A stretch of 64,000 nt of DNA from Diaporthe sp. PMI_573 (lineage: Eukaryota > Ascomycota > Sordariomycetes > Diaporthales > Diaporthaceae): contig JAJTUP010000008.1 in the NCBI GenBank assembly GCA_021399435.1, forward strand, positions 620,001 through 684,000, read 5' to 3'. The notes beneath the pieces are model-generated. The model saw only the letters and a list, made by a program, of their open reading frames with translations, was not told the DNA's origin and made no database searches. The position numbers were made by a program, and so were the translations under genes. Positions 1 through 11,453 of this stretch are shown piece by piece (the stretch's first letter is position 1; each line of letters begins with the position of its first letter).

Positions 1-3000
1 CGGCAGCATGTCGTCGAGGCCAGAACGTGCCAGCTCAGCGACTTGCTGGACAGGGGTGGTGATAACGGCATGTTGAAGAGTTTTGATATTCCCAAGGCGG
101 ACGAAGAGCCATTTGACTCTTCGCCCAACCTCAATTGGGCAACACGCGTGCCGCGGCAAAGTCTCCTGTGTCCAGCTCCGCAATCACAATTGCACTCCAG
201 TGACGAGACGGCAGATAGAGCAGATTAGACACCATGGATTGCCGCCCGAGCGAAGGCCTCGACTCTGCAACCCAAGGCACGACCAGGTGAAGATCTGCCC
301 CGAAGGATGGAGAACCCTTCCGCCTCGCACAACACCCGGGCGCCAAGAGTATGTGTGCTACCCCGGGGCTAGAAGGAACAAAAAGACGCAATCCTGGGGA
401 AATCCAGGAACGCCGCCAAAGGAACCGTTGGGCGATCAGGAGGAGGCTCAAAGATCGGGAGTCTAGTCCCCGGCTTCTTGGGGGGTGAGGTACTCGGTCG
501 TGGAGGCATTGGCTGAATTGGACGACGGACGGCCTTGGGAGAGGCGCGTGTGAGTCCCCAGTGCTGTAAGCGCAGTAGTGCAGGAGCGCAGCTGCAGCGA
601 AGCGCAGGAGGACACCGCAGTAGCTTGCATTGTACCACGCTGACCACCGCGGGAGCTTGGGTTCCGCGCCAGGACGTGTTCCACAGGGCACCATCCTCCA
701 GGTGCATGTGCGATCCTGCTGGAGCATCGTTACACAGGACAGGCACATGCTTCTTCCCTCTGACAGCATGGTCGAACTATACCGCGCGTCAAATCAGGAG
801 CATTGGCCGAGCTCTTGTATTGTAATAACGATAAAAAGACCATCCCTTGCAGGAGACTTTGGGCAGTTAGGGTGTGACTGGACAGGAGTCTGACTGCAGG
901 GATGCTCAAATCGCCTCGCCCGACGCCTGAGGAGTGGTTCGTCCAGGGGTGGTGTCCAGCGATCGGAAAGACTCGGGAGCGCTCTGGGGAAATCGGGCTG
1001 CATGGCAAGGGTGTTTTGCGGAGAGAATCTGGGGAAAATGGAGTTTGGGACTCAATGCCGACGTCAATTGACCATCTGGAATGGAGAAGGTGCCTTTTTG
1101 ACGCCTGAACTCTGTAATACATGTTCCAGAATGTGGTGTTGATGGAAGTTGATGCCACAGGAAGGGCACGCAGACCCGGGGGGAAATGGGACATGAGCAG
1201 TACAGTACAGTAGCAGCCGAGATGACGGGAAGTGGTGCAGTGCTGCTTTCTCGGTCCCGTTGTGAAAAGGGCCCAGATCTTTCCATCTCCGGCCGCAGGT
1301 ACGTACCTTTGGGGGTACAGTAGGACACGATCAGCAGCCCACACGTACCTGTTCCGATCCTCGACATCGGGACTCTTCCTCGTACTCCGTACACGCAGCT
1401 GGTCCCTCCTCGCCCTGCAGCCGCCCATCAGCAGCCGCCTGCAAATGGTAACGACGTCGGTGGCGATCCGCAAAATCTTGTTTGAGGCAGGGTGTGTGGG
1501 CACTTGCAAAATTTTACAACTTCGCCAATGGCGCACAGCTGGTGCTGGGCCAAGTTTCTGGTGCTGGCGACCGAACTTCGCTGCGGGTGGAGTCTGTCTG
1601 ATCCCGGCCGACGACGCCAGCAGGGCTGTTCCGTGACAGTTGGCTTTCGGCCCTTTGTCCAGGGCAGGCATCCCAGACATGCGCCGCCAACCTATGGGCC
1701 CGGGCGGTCATTGCTCATCATCACAAGGTGTGGGGACCAATCCGTGCTGTGCTGATTGGGCATGTGTTGACGGTGCCAGGGGGGCAGACGATTGGCCCGA
1801 AATAATCCCATGAACCGAATCAGTTGCTTTGAATATTGTTCCCACCGTCACCTTCGACACGTTCCAAAGGCCCCCTTGAGAGGTTGCGGATTTACAACTC
1901 GTCGTCTTCGAGATGGATCATGGCTGACTTGTCAGATGGAGACCTCCGAACTTCCTTCAAGGATCTCTTCTGTGATGCACATCCAGGCCACGAGGTTTCA
2001 CCCGGTGCACCGCATCGGACCCCGAAGATGCACCTGGGCCCTTCCAAATCATGAAGCTGACGCAGGAGCCTGGCTTGCATTCCAAAGCTGCGTGTTCAGC
2101 CGTAACTGTCAACCTCCCAAACCGTGAGGTACGTACTGCATGCCTTGATGCCGGATGCATGTTGTCTTGCCTCAAGATTTGCATGTCGACAGGCAAACGT
2201 CAGAAAAGATCTTCATGTCCCCGAGCGTTGAAACTTTCTTGACGGCCTCAGCCGCCGCCAAGTTTGCCGAGCCCAAGGGACAAACGTACGCCGCCTCGTC
2301 CCGTACGCGTAGACGTCTGCAATATCAGACGCCAATATGGTCGTGACGCCCCGAATTTCGGGGGTTCGAAACGAAACATGTGGCCCGGTAAAATTAGAAA
2401 GCTCAGATACGCTTCACAGACTGCCGGAGTATCAAGAGTGATTGTCCTCGGCGCCAAGGTGCTTGTACGTGTCCCTTGAGCATATGTCTCGGTGAAGGGT
2501 TCGGGGGATGATTAGCATCACATCGTCGACCGTGGCCTGCGTCTGAGTCGTCGACAACCAGCGGCTGTGTTTCATGACAGTCTCTGGGCAAGGGAACACT
2601 GTGCCTGAATGGCAGCGGGGGGTTGGGACATTAATAGTATTTCTTGGCTTCCAGCGGCAGCAATATATGTCTCGAGGAGGCTTATTTTGCCAGGTTGAGA
2701 TGTCCGGAAGACTGATCCGAGCCTGTATATTGGCGTCTTACACAATGACGAGACCCGTCCAGATGTTTGACCGAGGGAGCAAAGCTTGGCTAAACAACCA
2801 TCAGGTGACACAGACATAGTTTACACGGCCCGCACATGGAAGGGAGGTTCTAGGTGTGTACTGCCAGGCATCCGTCGTCTTGCTAGATGCTATAATTATT
2901 ACACAGGCCGTCCAGAACCCGGGGCGGGTGTGGAGTGCTTGATTTCCGTGATTGCTTGGGACATTTTTGATCGTCACTGCAATCTTGGCGGGAGATTGCC

Positions 3001-4860
3001 TCTGGCATGAGTGTTTCGTCCTGTTGATTTGACAAATTGTCGGGCCACGATTCCCCGTTGCTGCTGGGTGACGGATTGAGCCAGTACTGGGCAGATAAGA
3101 GCGGTCTGGGTGAGGTCGTAGTGATTAGCGGATCCTGCTAGAGCTGCAAGAGCTACCCTGGAGCCCTGATGAAATGCTTGGTGAAGTGTGTTGACTAGCA
3201 CCATGCAGGACAGTTGGTGAACCGCAGATCAGTGATTTTTTTAGCTCCTGCAGGATGATGAGTATGGCAAAGTATGGCTGTTGAAGGCGGCCGTCGACGG
3301 ATGTGCGGGTAGAATATGCCCGTCGTAGAAACATAGCAAAACCCAACAGACACGGCAAGTACCATGTAGACTCTTGACCCGCGGGTCGTCGTGGAGTGAC
3401 ATTGTAACATGTTCGTGCATTCAGGCATCGAGGTTCATACACTTGTCAGTCGAGCAGCGCCGCAAGATGGCCCGAGTGCAATGTTGTCCAAACACACACA
3501 GTACAAGCAGGCTGGCAGGCTGATGAACCACTACACAGTAGATGCAGACGCGTGGGTTGCGGCGCACCATGCCGGAAGAAGAAGCTGCAGTCCGGTGCAG
3601 GAGACATCGCGAGGAGCCCAGGGTATCCTTCGTCGTGGTGGAGCTAGGTCCAAGCGACCGACCGAGACGCGGGATGGCACTCCGCCCAGGAGCTTTGGTC
3701 GGTGTCGCGGATAGATGTCGTCAAAAGGACACTTGATTAAATGCGATCTGAGTCAACGGCGGAAGACAATGACGGCTGGCTGGATTTGGACGTCCGGGTT
3801 TGCATTTTTCGAGACAGTCAGCACTTGGCAGGTGACACCGAGGGACCCCGTGCGGGCCTTGATTGAGCGGCTCGGGAATGCAAGCTGGAGTCAGTGTGCG
3901 AGTTATTCAAAGAATCAATTAGTGAGTGAGTGGGTGGGGGTGGGCTAGTAGGTGGTTTTGGTGTCGGTGTTGACGACAATGGGCGTGTCAAGAGGGTTTG
4001 CTGCGACACAGGAGGAAGGGACCCAAGGGGACCCAAGGGACCCAAAGCGAAAAGCTAGCTAGTGTAGATGCGGTCGTGATGGGCGCTGCAATCGGGACTG
4101 GGTCGGCTGGGGGGCGGACTGGGGGAGTAGGGAGTAGGGTAATCCTATCGCGTATTCAGTTTGCTGGATCGGATTGGATTTGGAGACTTGGACCAAGAGC
4201 GAGAGACACAGCGAGCCGCGAGAGGAGCGCGGGCCAGCAGGCCATCACAGCAATGCAGGCCAGGCCAGCAGGGCCATCACAGTTCGAGGAGTCGAGGCTC
4301 GATGGTGGCAGGTGCCGCCCACTTGCACGCAGACCTGCGACCTGCGACGCTGCGACGCTGCGACCCTGGACCTGGCCAACGTGTAACTCTGCACGGCTGC
4401 GTCCCATCCCATGGGCACCCAGGCACCCTAAGCCATCCCAAGACAAGACTGGATCAAGAGGGACAACCTTGCAAATAATGGGAACCCCCAAATTTGAGCC
4501 GTACAAGGCTTGTGTACATAGGTACCCCGGCATGGGTCCCACACCCAACAGCGCGGGTAGCGGTAGCGGCAAGCGGTGCAGCAGTCGCAGTTGCAGTTGC
4601 AGTCGCAGTCGCATTCGCAGACGCAGGCGCAAGTCGCAAGTCGCAAGTGACGAGGGACGAACAAGCCACAGGCCCCGGGCAGGGCTGCTTGGTGCTTGCT
4701 GCTCGTCGAGGATTTCCCGCCCCGTCTTTCGCCTAGAAACAGGCAATACTGTTAGCCAGCAATGACGGAACCAACTAGCATGGCCCTTGGCTCGTGAACT
4801 CTGTCTGCACTCCGCACTCTGCGCCTCAACGCGACAGCTGCAGGTGGGATGGCCTGGATG
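1..4860. other. No supportable gene; intergenic DNA
   Basis: I see no recognisable domain, no convincing exon chain and no RNA gene in this stretch. Several long open frames occur on both strands, the longest on the minus strand at about 730-1680, but their translations are rich in Arg, Ser, Cys and Pro in a way typical of chance frames. Short simple repeats begin near 4.5 kb. Confidence 0.55.
4577..4648 (+). repeat. Degenerate GCAGTY hexanucleotide tandem repeat
   Basis: About a dozen imperfect copies of a 6-bp unit (GCAGTC, GCAGTT, GCAAGT and similar) run head to tail. The repeat keeps several frames open and accounts for the alternating Ala-Thr translation on the minus strand. Confidence 0.8.
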
Positions 4861-4866
4861 GGCGCA

Positions 4867-4894
4867 GACTGACTGACTGACTGACCGACTGACT
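4867..4894 (+). repeat. GACT tetranucleotide microsatellite
   Basis: Seven near-perfect GACT copies. Shorter GACT/CAGT runs recur at about 9979-10018 and 10755-10790, so this is a favoured simple repeat of the genome. Confidence 0.85.
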
Positions 4895-5479
4895 GATGGA
4901 TACAGTCAGTCAGGACAGTACAGTATGGCCGACTGTATTGCGTACGGATCAATAGAGATAGAAACAATGGAGCCTGCTATAGTATCTACAACACGGAGTA
5001 CCTGGGTACGCTGGTACGGCAGACAGCACCAGCCCCGACCAGGCAAGACAAGACGAGACAAGCGCAATGGGGCCCAGCAGGTGCTGGACTGGCAGACTGG
5101 CTGGGTGGTGCCGTCATTTGCGAGATGTGATCTTGGGGCGGTACTTGGCAAGTCGCCGCGCCGCCAGCGGGATCTCCAGGTATCTTGTGCTGCCCTGGCC
5201 CTGGGACCGAACCTGGCCAGGAAGCCGAAAATGTCGAGTCCAGCCGGGTCGAGTCGAGGTCCTCTGCCGCGGCGCAACCAAGTCACCCAAGCCCCCCGTC
5301 CCACGCCCCGTGTGTTCGCCCACGCCCACGCCCACACCCACCCCAGCCCACCCACTCCGATCATGGTTCTGGTCCCATTCCCATTTGCATTTCCATTTGC
5401 ATTTTCATTTGCATTGCCTTTTTGCACCTGCCAATTCCTTGACACACGGGGAAACGCTCTCACTCTCACTCATCCTATG

Positions 5480-5550
5480 CGAGGGGGGGCGAGAAACAGA
5501 GAGCGAGCATTCCCAGTCCCAGTCAGTCCCGGGCCTGCACCTGCAACCAG

Positions 5551-5597
<47 letters not shown>

Positions 5598-7077
5598 ACC
5601 CCCCCTCCAAGTCCCAAGTCCCAAGTCCCAAGTCTTCCTCCCACCACCCTTCCAGCCCCGGCTCCTCCAGTCCCACCCGCCGCCGCCCGTTGAACAATAA
5701 AACGGTCCTTCCTCGCCCTCGACATCGCCTCTTTCCATCTCGCGCCCTCCTCTGTTTCCTGTCCCTTTCCCACCTCCGCCACCTTCATCAGCCTTGTCCT
5801 ACTTTATAAGCACCTTCTAGCCTTTCCGTCGGTTGACGTTGGGTCAACGTCAGAGGACTTGCGATCCTCTCGACTTCTCAACCCCGACTCCCGACTCCCC
5901 GGGCCTTGTGCCATCGCCGGCCGTCTTCTGCTCCGAGAGACGTGCATCAAACACACAACTGTTATATTTATATACATACATTTCCCCGTGTGTTAGTACC
6001 TGCCGTGTACGATCTATATATACGACACATACACCTCGTACACATACTTCGGATCTCCACATACATACACATTATATATATCCATATCCATATCCATATC
6101 TCTCCCAATCTACCTCCCTACACCTCCTCGATCTTACAGCCTTCTCGACCCGAGTCAAGCCGGCCAAGTCTCTCATCCACGGCCCGGGATCTCCCACCCA
6201 CGCAGCCACCGCGCTTCTCGGCTAAAGGGAATTTGATCTTCACTGCCAAGTGACCGACCACACTGCGGCACTGACTCTTGAGCATCCGAGCAGCAATAGC
6301 AGCGAGACCAGTCCAGTCTACGTGTTTTATAAAAATACACACCCTGGCACAGCCTTGATCTGCCTTGAACCTTGGGAAGTCTGCGCGGCATCGCATCGCA
6401 TCCACCTGCCTTACCCAGCCGAAAGGAGGACCCGCAGCCCCCATCCATCATTACCTGGCTTTTCCCAGCCGCGCAAGGCGATCCAGCCCAGAATCTCACT
6501 CATCTCCTCGATCACCTCACCAACCGCCTATCCGATGCATCTCACACATCTCACACCGCGCTTGTGAGCCTCCAGATCCCGTACACCCGTCAGGTACATA
6601 CCTCGTCCTACCCGAGTTGAACAACGCGCTCTGCCTGCAACTCGCACCAGTCTGAACAAGACAAGACAAGACAGACACCATTAGACCAATCTCCACTCAA
6701 CCCTGTTGTTGTCCTTCTTTCCCGGCGTTTGCATCAATTGGAGTTTTCCGTTCAGGATCACAAAAGCTTTTTTGCCAGATACCCAATCGATTATTTCTTA
6801 GATTCGATACCACACTTTTCTTCTTCCCACCCCGCTTTTCCCGCGTGTCCAGAACGCGCGCCCTACGACATCAACAACTTGGGGGATTCCAGACCTTGGC
6901 GGGCCAGATTATCAGTCAGTCACCTGCTCGTGGGCTGCTGCAGGTGTCATCCGAACCCCACCCCTTTGACAGCATCTGCAACCGCGCCACGTGCAGAGCC
7001 TCACCGGCTTCCAGCCTTGGGACAGCCGAACACACAACAATTTTAAGACAGCACCATCAACAAAGGATACCATCGAA
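5480..7077 (+). promoter_or_regulatory. Promoter and very long ATG-depleted 5' leader of the copper-fist gene
   Basis: A pyrimidine-rich promoter-like stretch (about 5600-5790) is followed by a TATA-like TTTATAAG near 5802. From about 5480 to the start codon at 7078 I find only one ATG, at 6535. It opens a 10-codon upstream reading frame (6535-6567, ending TGA). Loss of ATG over about 1.6 kb is what is expected of a transcribed leader that must let scanning ribosomes through. The single small frame could tune translation. The transcription start is inferred, not seen. Confidence 0.6.
5555..5590 (+). repeat. (CA)18 dinucleotide microsatellite
   Basis: An uninterrupted CA run upstream of the copper-fist gene. 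A CATTTG-type hexamer repeat lies just before it at about 5380-5420. Confidence 0.95.
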
Positions 7078-8539
7078 ATGATACTAGACGGCGAGAAGTG
7101 GGCTTGCGAGTCCTGTGTGCGTGGCCACAGGGTCAGCAACTGCCAGCATGCGGGTGAGCAACAATACCCGCGCAATACCCGCGCACAACCCCGGCCTCTG
7201 ATTGCTCACTGCGACGCCGGTTGAGCGAGCGTCGCATTGCATTGCACCACGCGCGAACTGGGCAGACCTTTGATGGGAACTGGTCGCTAACATTAGGTTT
7301 CCAGATCGACCCCTGCAGCACATCAATAAAAAGGGTCGCCCCGTCTCCCAGTGCTCGCACTGTCGCAACATGCGCCGCTCCAAGTCAGCTCATGTCAAGT
7401 GCGACTGCGGCGAGAAGACCAGCAAATGTGTTCATTTGCAGGCGACCGTTGACGGTCACAGGGAGAGCTGCTGTTGCAACCATGGAGGTCGCTGCACCTG
7501 TTCGCACAAGAAGGAGCAGAATCAGCTCGACACGGTGCCCGAATCCGACTCCGAGCAGGAGCTCAGTTCCAGCACAAACGCCAAGGCGTCCAAGCTGGTG
7601 CGGAATCGTCGGTCCAGAGCTAGCACCCAGACCTCAGACGGCATGTTGACCTTCGACGAGAACGGCCACCACAAGCCGACCTACAAGCACACCAAAGCCT
7701 CCCAGAAATCTGGTCCCTACCAGCTCACCCGAGCGCATTCTGCGCAGAGCAGTGGCAGTGGGGCCAATTGTTCCATGGAGGACCTCGCCAATGAGTCTTC
7801 AGCAAGCAGCAGCGGTGGCGTGCCACAGGCGCAGGATCATTGCATGTCCAACTCCGAAACGGCTTCACCCCTGTTGACTGCAGTCTCATCAGTCCCCCAT
7901 TCCAACACTCAACTCCCTCCCCTGGATCTATCGAACGTCAATGGCTGGGCCTCGGGCTCGTTCATGCCCGACAACTACGACTTCTTCAGCAACATGGATG
8001 AGCACCAGCAGCCAATGTTCAGTGCTGGGTTGAGCCAGCCTGACGTCGACTGGAGCCACATCGGCCTCGATTTTGCTAGCAAGGACTTGGGCACATTCGC
8101 ACCCTCGAGCTACAGTCAGGCCCAGAGCTTTGCTGGATTTGAACAGCCCCCTACCCTGACCTCGGGCGAGGTGTCTGAGGTTGATGATTTCATCAGGGAC
8201 GAATTTGATCCCATCGGCACCTTCAGCCGCACGAACACATCGAGCACAGGATTCAGCCTCGGGACGGACCAGGAGGGCTTGCTCGGCGCCATGGAAATGG
8301 GCAGTACCGACTTCGATGACTTCAGCAAGCTGGCCAAGGATGGGCCCAAGTTCGCCGCGCCTGCAACTGCGCTTGTTTCGGAGGATCCCTCACTCGGCGC
8401 CATGGCTGTGTCAGGCGTTGCCGGATTCGAAAACGACCCAATCTTCTGGATGAACGATGCCGACTACAGTGGAATGACAGCCGTGAACGAGGTACCGGAT
8501 GTGAACGTGAACGGACCCAACTTCTGGGAAGTGCAATAA
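7078..8539 (+). CDS. Copper-fist DNA-binding transcription factor
   Basis: Two exons, 7078-7153 and 7305-8539, joined across a 151-nt intron (GTGAGC...CTAAC...CCAG), give 436 residues. The N-terminus is a textbook copper-fist domain. It starts MILDGEKWACESCVRGH, continues through a Cys-His pair (CQH), then the RPLQHINKKGRPVSQC segment, whose KGRP motif is the minor-groove contact known in this family. Downstream are paired Cys (CSHC, CDC) and a second Cys cluster (residues about 90-115, CCC...CTC). The splice joins the domain exactly (QHA|DRPLQ). The rest is Ser/Asp/Phe-rich and acidic, like an activation domain. In fungi such factors (Ace1, Mac1, Cuf1, Haa1 types) control copper uptake or detoxification genes, or weak-acid response genes. 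I cannot assign the paralogue, so no symbol is given. The start codon has a good context (CGAAATG). Confidence 0.93.
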
Positions 8540-11453
8540 CACGGTGCGGGCTAGCTATGGACTTTGCGAACAAACAGGGGTCGCTGATCACGACCGAAGC
8601 CATGTCATGGTTGGATTGGCGTTTGGGTGCTGCGTTCATGGGGCTTGCTGCTTCGCAACGGTGTGCTCGTTGAAGAAGGAGGGCATTTCCAAGCAAAAGC
8701 AAGTTGATGCGCACACGATCAGCCCTGATAAGCTTTCTCATGCCCAGATGGCAACTGCGCCGAGGCTGCAGCAGACACGGCCTGGTGGCTGGTTGTGGCC
8801 GGTTTCATTGCAGTACTGCGAGTCCATCAAACCTGGGGGCGAGAATCTCGCGGGCCGGCGGGAAAGTTGGAACACGGGCCAACAAGCCAAAGACGAAGCA
8901 ATGGCGCGGGCGAGATGACCCGAGATGTATAGAGATTTCACATCCTGCATATAGACGGGCTGGTTAGCTGTAGATAGATTTGGACGCTGTCGATTGATCA
9001 GACAGTTACAAAAAATAAAGTAAAATTTCAAAATACACATTGATGTTTCTCGCCCTGCCCGCCTGCACAAAGAAAACCCCATGCACGTCTACCCTGTACC
9101 TGCATAAGTCTTCACCAACGGGCGAGGAATCCTGCAGGCCTGTTACAGCAAGGTATACCTCGTGCGTTCGGCCTTTTGGCTCGCTTGCTTTACCGCAATG
9201 GTCCCACTTTTCCTCGCCATTGTGAAATGTGTATCTCTGCCCTGCCTATATCGAAGGCCGGAATTGCAGAATCGTCGGCCGCCGCGACTCCGACTAACGC
9301 GCTCGCGCACCCACCGCCCACCGCCCACCACAACAACGTGACATGACGGCGCGCACAAACACATTCAAACCACACACACACGTGCCTACACCGCGGGAGA
9401 GAACCAGATCCAGACCGCCCATCTGGCCCATCGAAGGGCTCCAGGGGCAGCCTGCGGTGGAGGGGACCGCCCATGCCAGATGACGCCATTTGGTAGCAAC
9501 GCAGGCGTACCCTCCTCGGAGGAGGAAGAGGGGCCCCCTAAACAAGTGCCATTTTACACTGTTCCTTCTTGGAACTCTTGAGTGCTGCTGCCCTCCCCTC
9601 CGGAGCCGGCCCGATCGTCAAAATCTCTCCCTCTCTCCCTGGCTGGCCTATTCACGGTACGACGGGCCCGCCCACAAAACCCCTGCCCTATGGCCCTACC
9701 TACTATCTCTCTCTTTATATGGATGTGTCAATGAATGAGTCTTGCTCCCTCCAGGACATCTTCCGAGCCTCCCCCCCCTCTTCGTCCCCGGATAAACTAT
9801 GGGGGATGGGGAGAGATCTGCGGTGGCTCTTCTCTGTCAGTTACTCAGTCTACAAGTCAGTCTTGTCAGCCTGGCCTGGCCTGTTCGCATCGCATCGCAC
9901 CGCGGGAGCCTCGGTTTGGGGGTGGAGCACCAGCCCCCCAGGGGCAAGCAGGCAGGTGTTCGGCGATCGGGGTGTGTGCCTGACTGATTGAACTGACTGG
10001 CTGACTGACTGACTATCTGACGGTGCTGCTACTGTGTACCGATACATATGTGTGCGCGGACAGGAAGGGGGGGGGGCCAAGGGGAGAGACAAAGATGCCG
10101 GAGTTTCTTTCTCGCGAAGGTGGGAGTATGGTGTCTCGTTCGTCACCGTGCATGTAGAACACAGCCCGTAGGTCCCGCCGTCCTCCTCGTCCCCTCGGAG
10201 ACCCGGGATTCGGTCGGCGGGCAATCTCGATCTTGGAGGGGAGCTGCCAGTCCACAACAATCAACCCAAGTCGCTCAATAGCTTGGCAGGGAACTCTGGT
10301 ATCATGATTGCGAGCTATGTGTCGAAGGGGGTGTGTGAGTGAGAGGGGCGGGACCCAGGCCGTTGGTAACAAGATGATCCTTCCGGCTTGTGGGCAAGGG
10401 GAGGGAGGGGCAAGGAAGGCCATGTATGCATCTTGGGCTGGGCTGGGCTTCCTGGCTGGCAGGTTCTGTGGGCAAGCAGGGAAAAGCAAGGAGTGGACGA
10501 ATGGCCCACACACCGTGAGATCCGTCCCGAGGTTGTTGCTGTCTTGCTCGCAAAGGGGGCGAAGGGACGGATGACGACTCGGGCGCGTGATCGATCTCAA
10601 TAGTCGGCTCAGGCTTCAGACGACAAATTAATCCACAAGGCGCCTTGGTATGTTTTGCCCCCCCCCCCTTCTTTCATCGATGCGTGGGGGGCCGGTGGCT
10701 CGAATTGCGATGGTGGGACCACGCCCGGAGCCACTTTCACGACGGGACCCAAGTCAAGTCAGTCAGTTAGTCAAGTCAGTCGATCCTTGAGTGCCGCGAA
10801 TCGAACGTGCATTCATCTTGTAGCCTAGGGGCAGGCAAGACAAAGGTCCGCCACAATTTCTCCCTATACAACTCCAACTCCAACGTCCCACGCTCGCGAG
10901 ACTCACTCTTCACATGGTCAGCCTTCACCTGCCCTCAACACGCGTCTGGTGTAACCTCAGCGCTCAGCCTGCGGCAGCAAGGGATCCTGTCCCAAGATCG
11001 ATCGTCCTCCGGCCACGTTCAAGCACGAACGGCTTACTGTGTGGTGGTAAAGAAGAGCCACCGTTTCGACTCTTAGCCGCCTCCGCTGCCAAGCTTCCTC
11101 TTCATTTGTGTTTCACAGCATCTTCTTAAGACCAATGTACTCCGCCTAAATGCACCGAAGAACGCCGTTTCCAATGAATCCCGTCGCCGTGTATACATGT
11201 AGAAGTTCCCCCCAATCGTGTATATGAGTGAAAGCAAAATGCCGGGTATCGTATATTTTCCAGGCCTGTCTCCATTTGCCCACCCCCAAAGTCAAAAAAA
11301 ACCAAGACGCCATATATAAAATTGAGTATCGGACTGCGGGTGACCGTACGCAGAGAGGGGGAAAGGAAAAGAGACTGTTGTTAGAGTGATAGTCCCCAGA
11401 TAACTCTGGTTTGAAGTTTTTGAACGGCACGTGGAAGCGAGCGTGAAGGGCTT
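8540..11453. other. Intergenic region, 3' side of copper-fist gene and phytochrome gene
   Basis: No gene recognised. It contains the 3' UTR of the plus-strand regulator, GACT-type simple repeats near 9979-10018 and 10755-10790, and a C10 run near 10661. Open frames here have no domain and low-complexity translations. Confidence 0.55.
9014..9019 (+). terminator. Possible poly(A) signal of the copper-fist gene
   Basis: AATAAA in an A-rich run 475 nt beyond the copper-fist stop codon. Canonical AATAAA is not required in fungi, so this is only a candidate. Confidence 0.35.

Noticed and set aside
730..1680. 316-codon open frame on the minus strand
   Set aside because: The frame lacks any domain, has no neighbours supporting an exon chain, and its Arg/Ser/Cys/Pro-rich composition fits a chance frame in GC-containing DNA.
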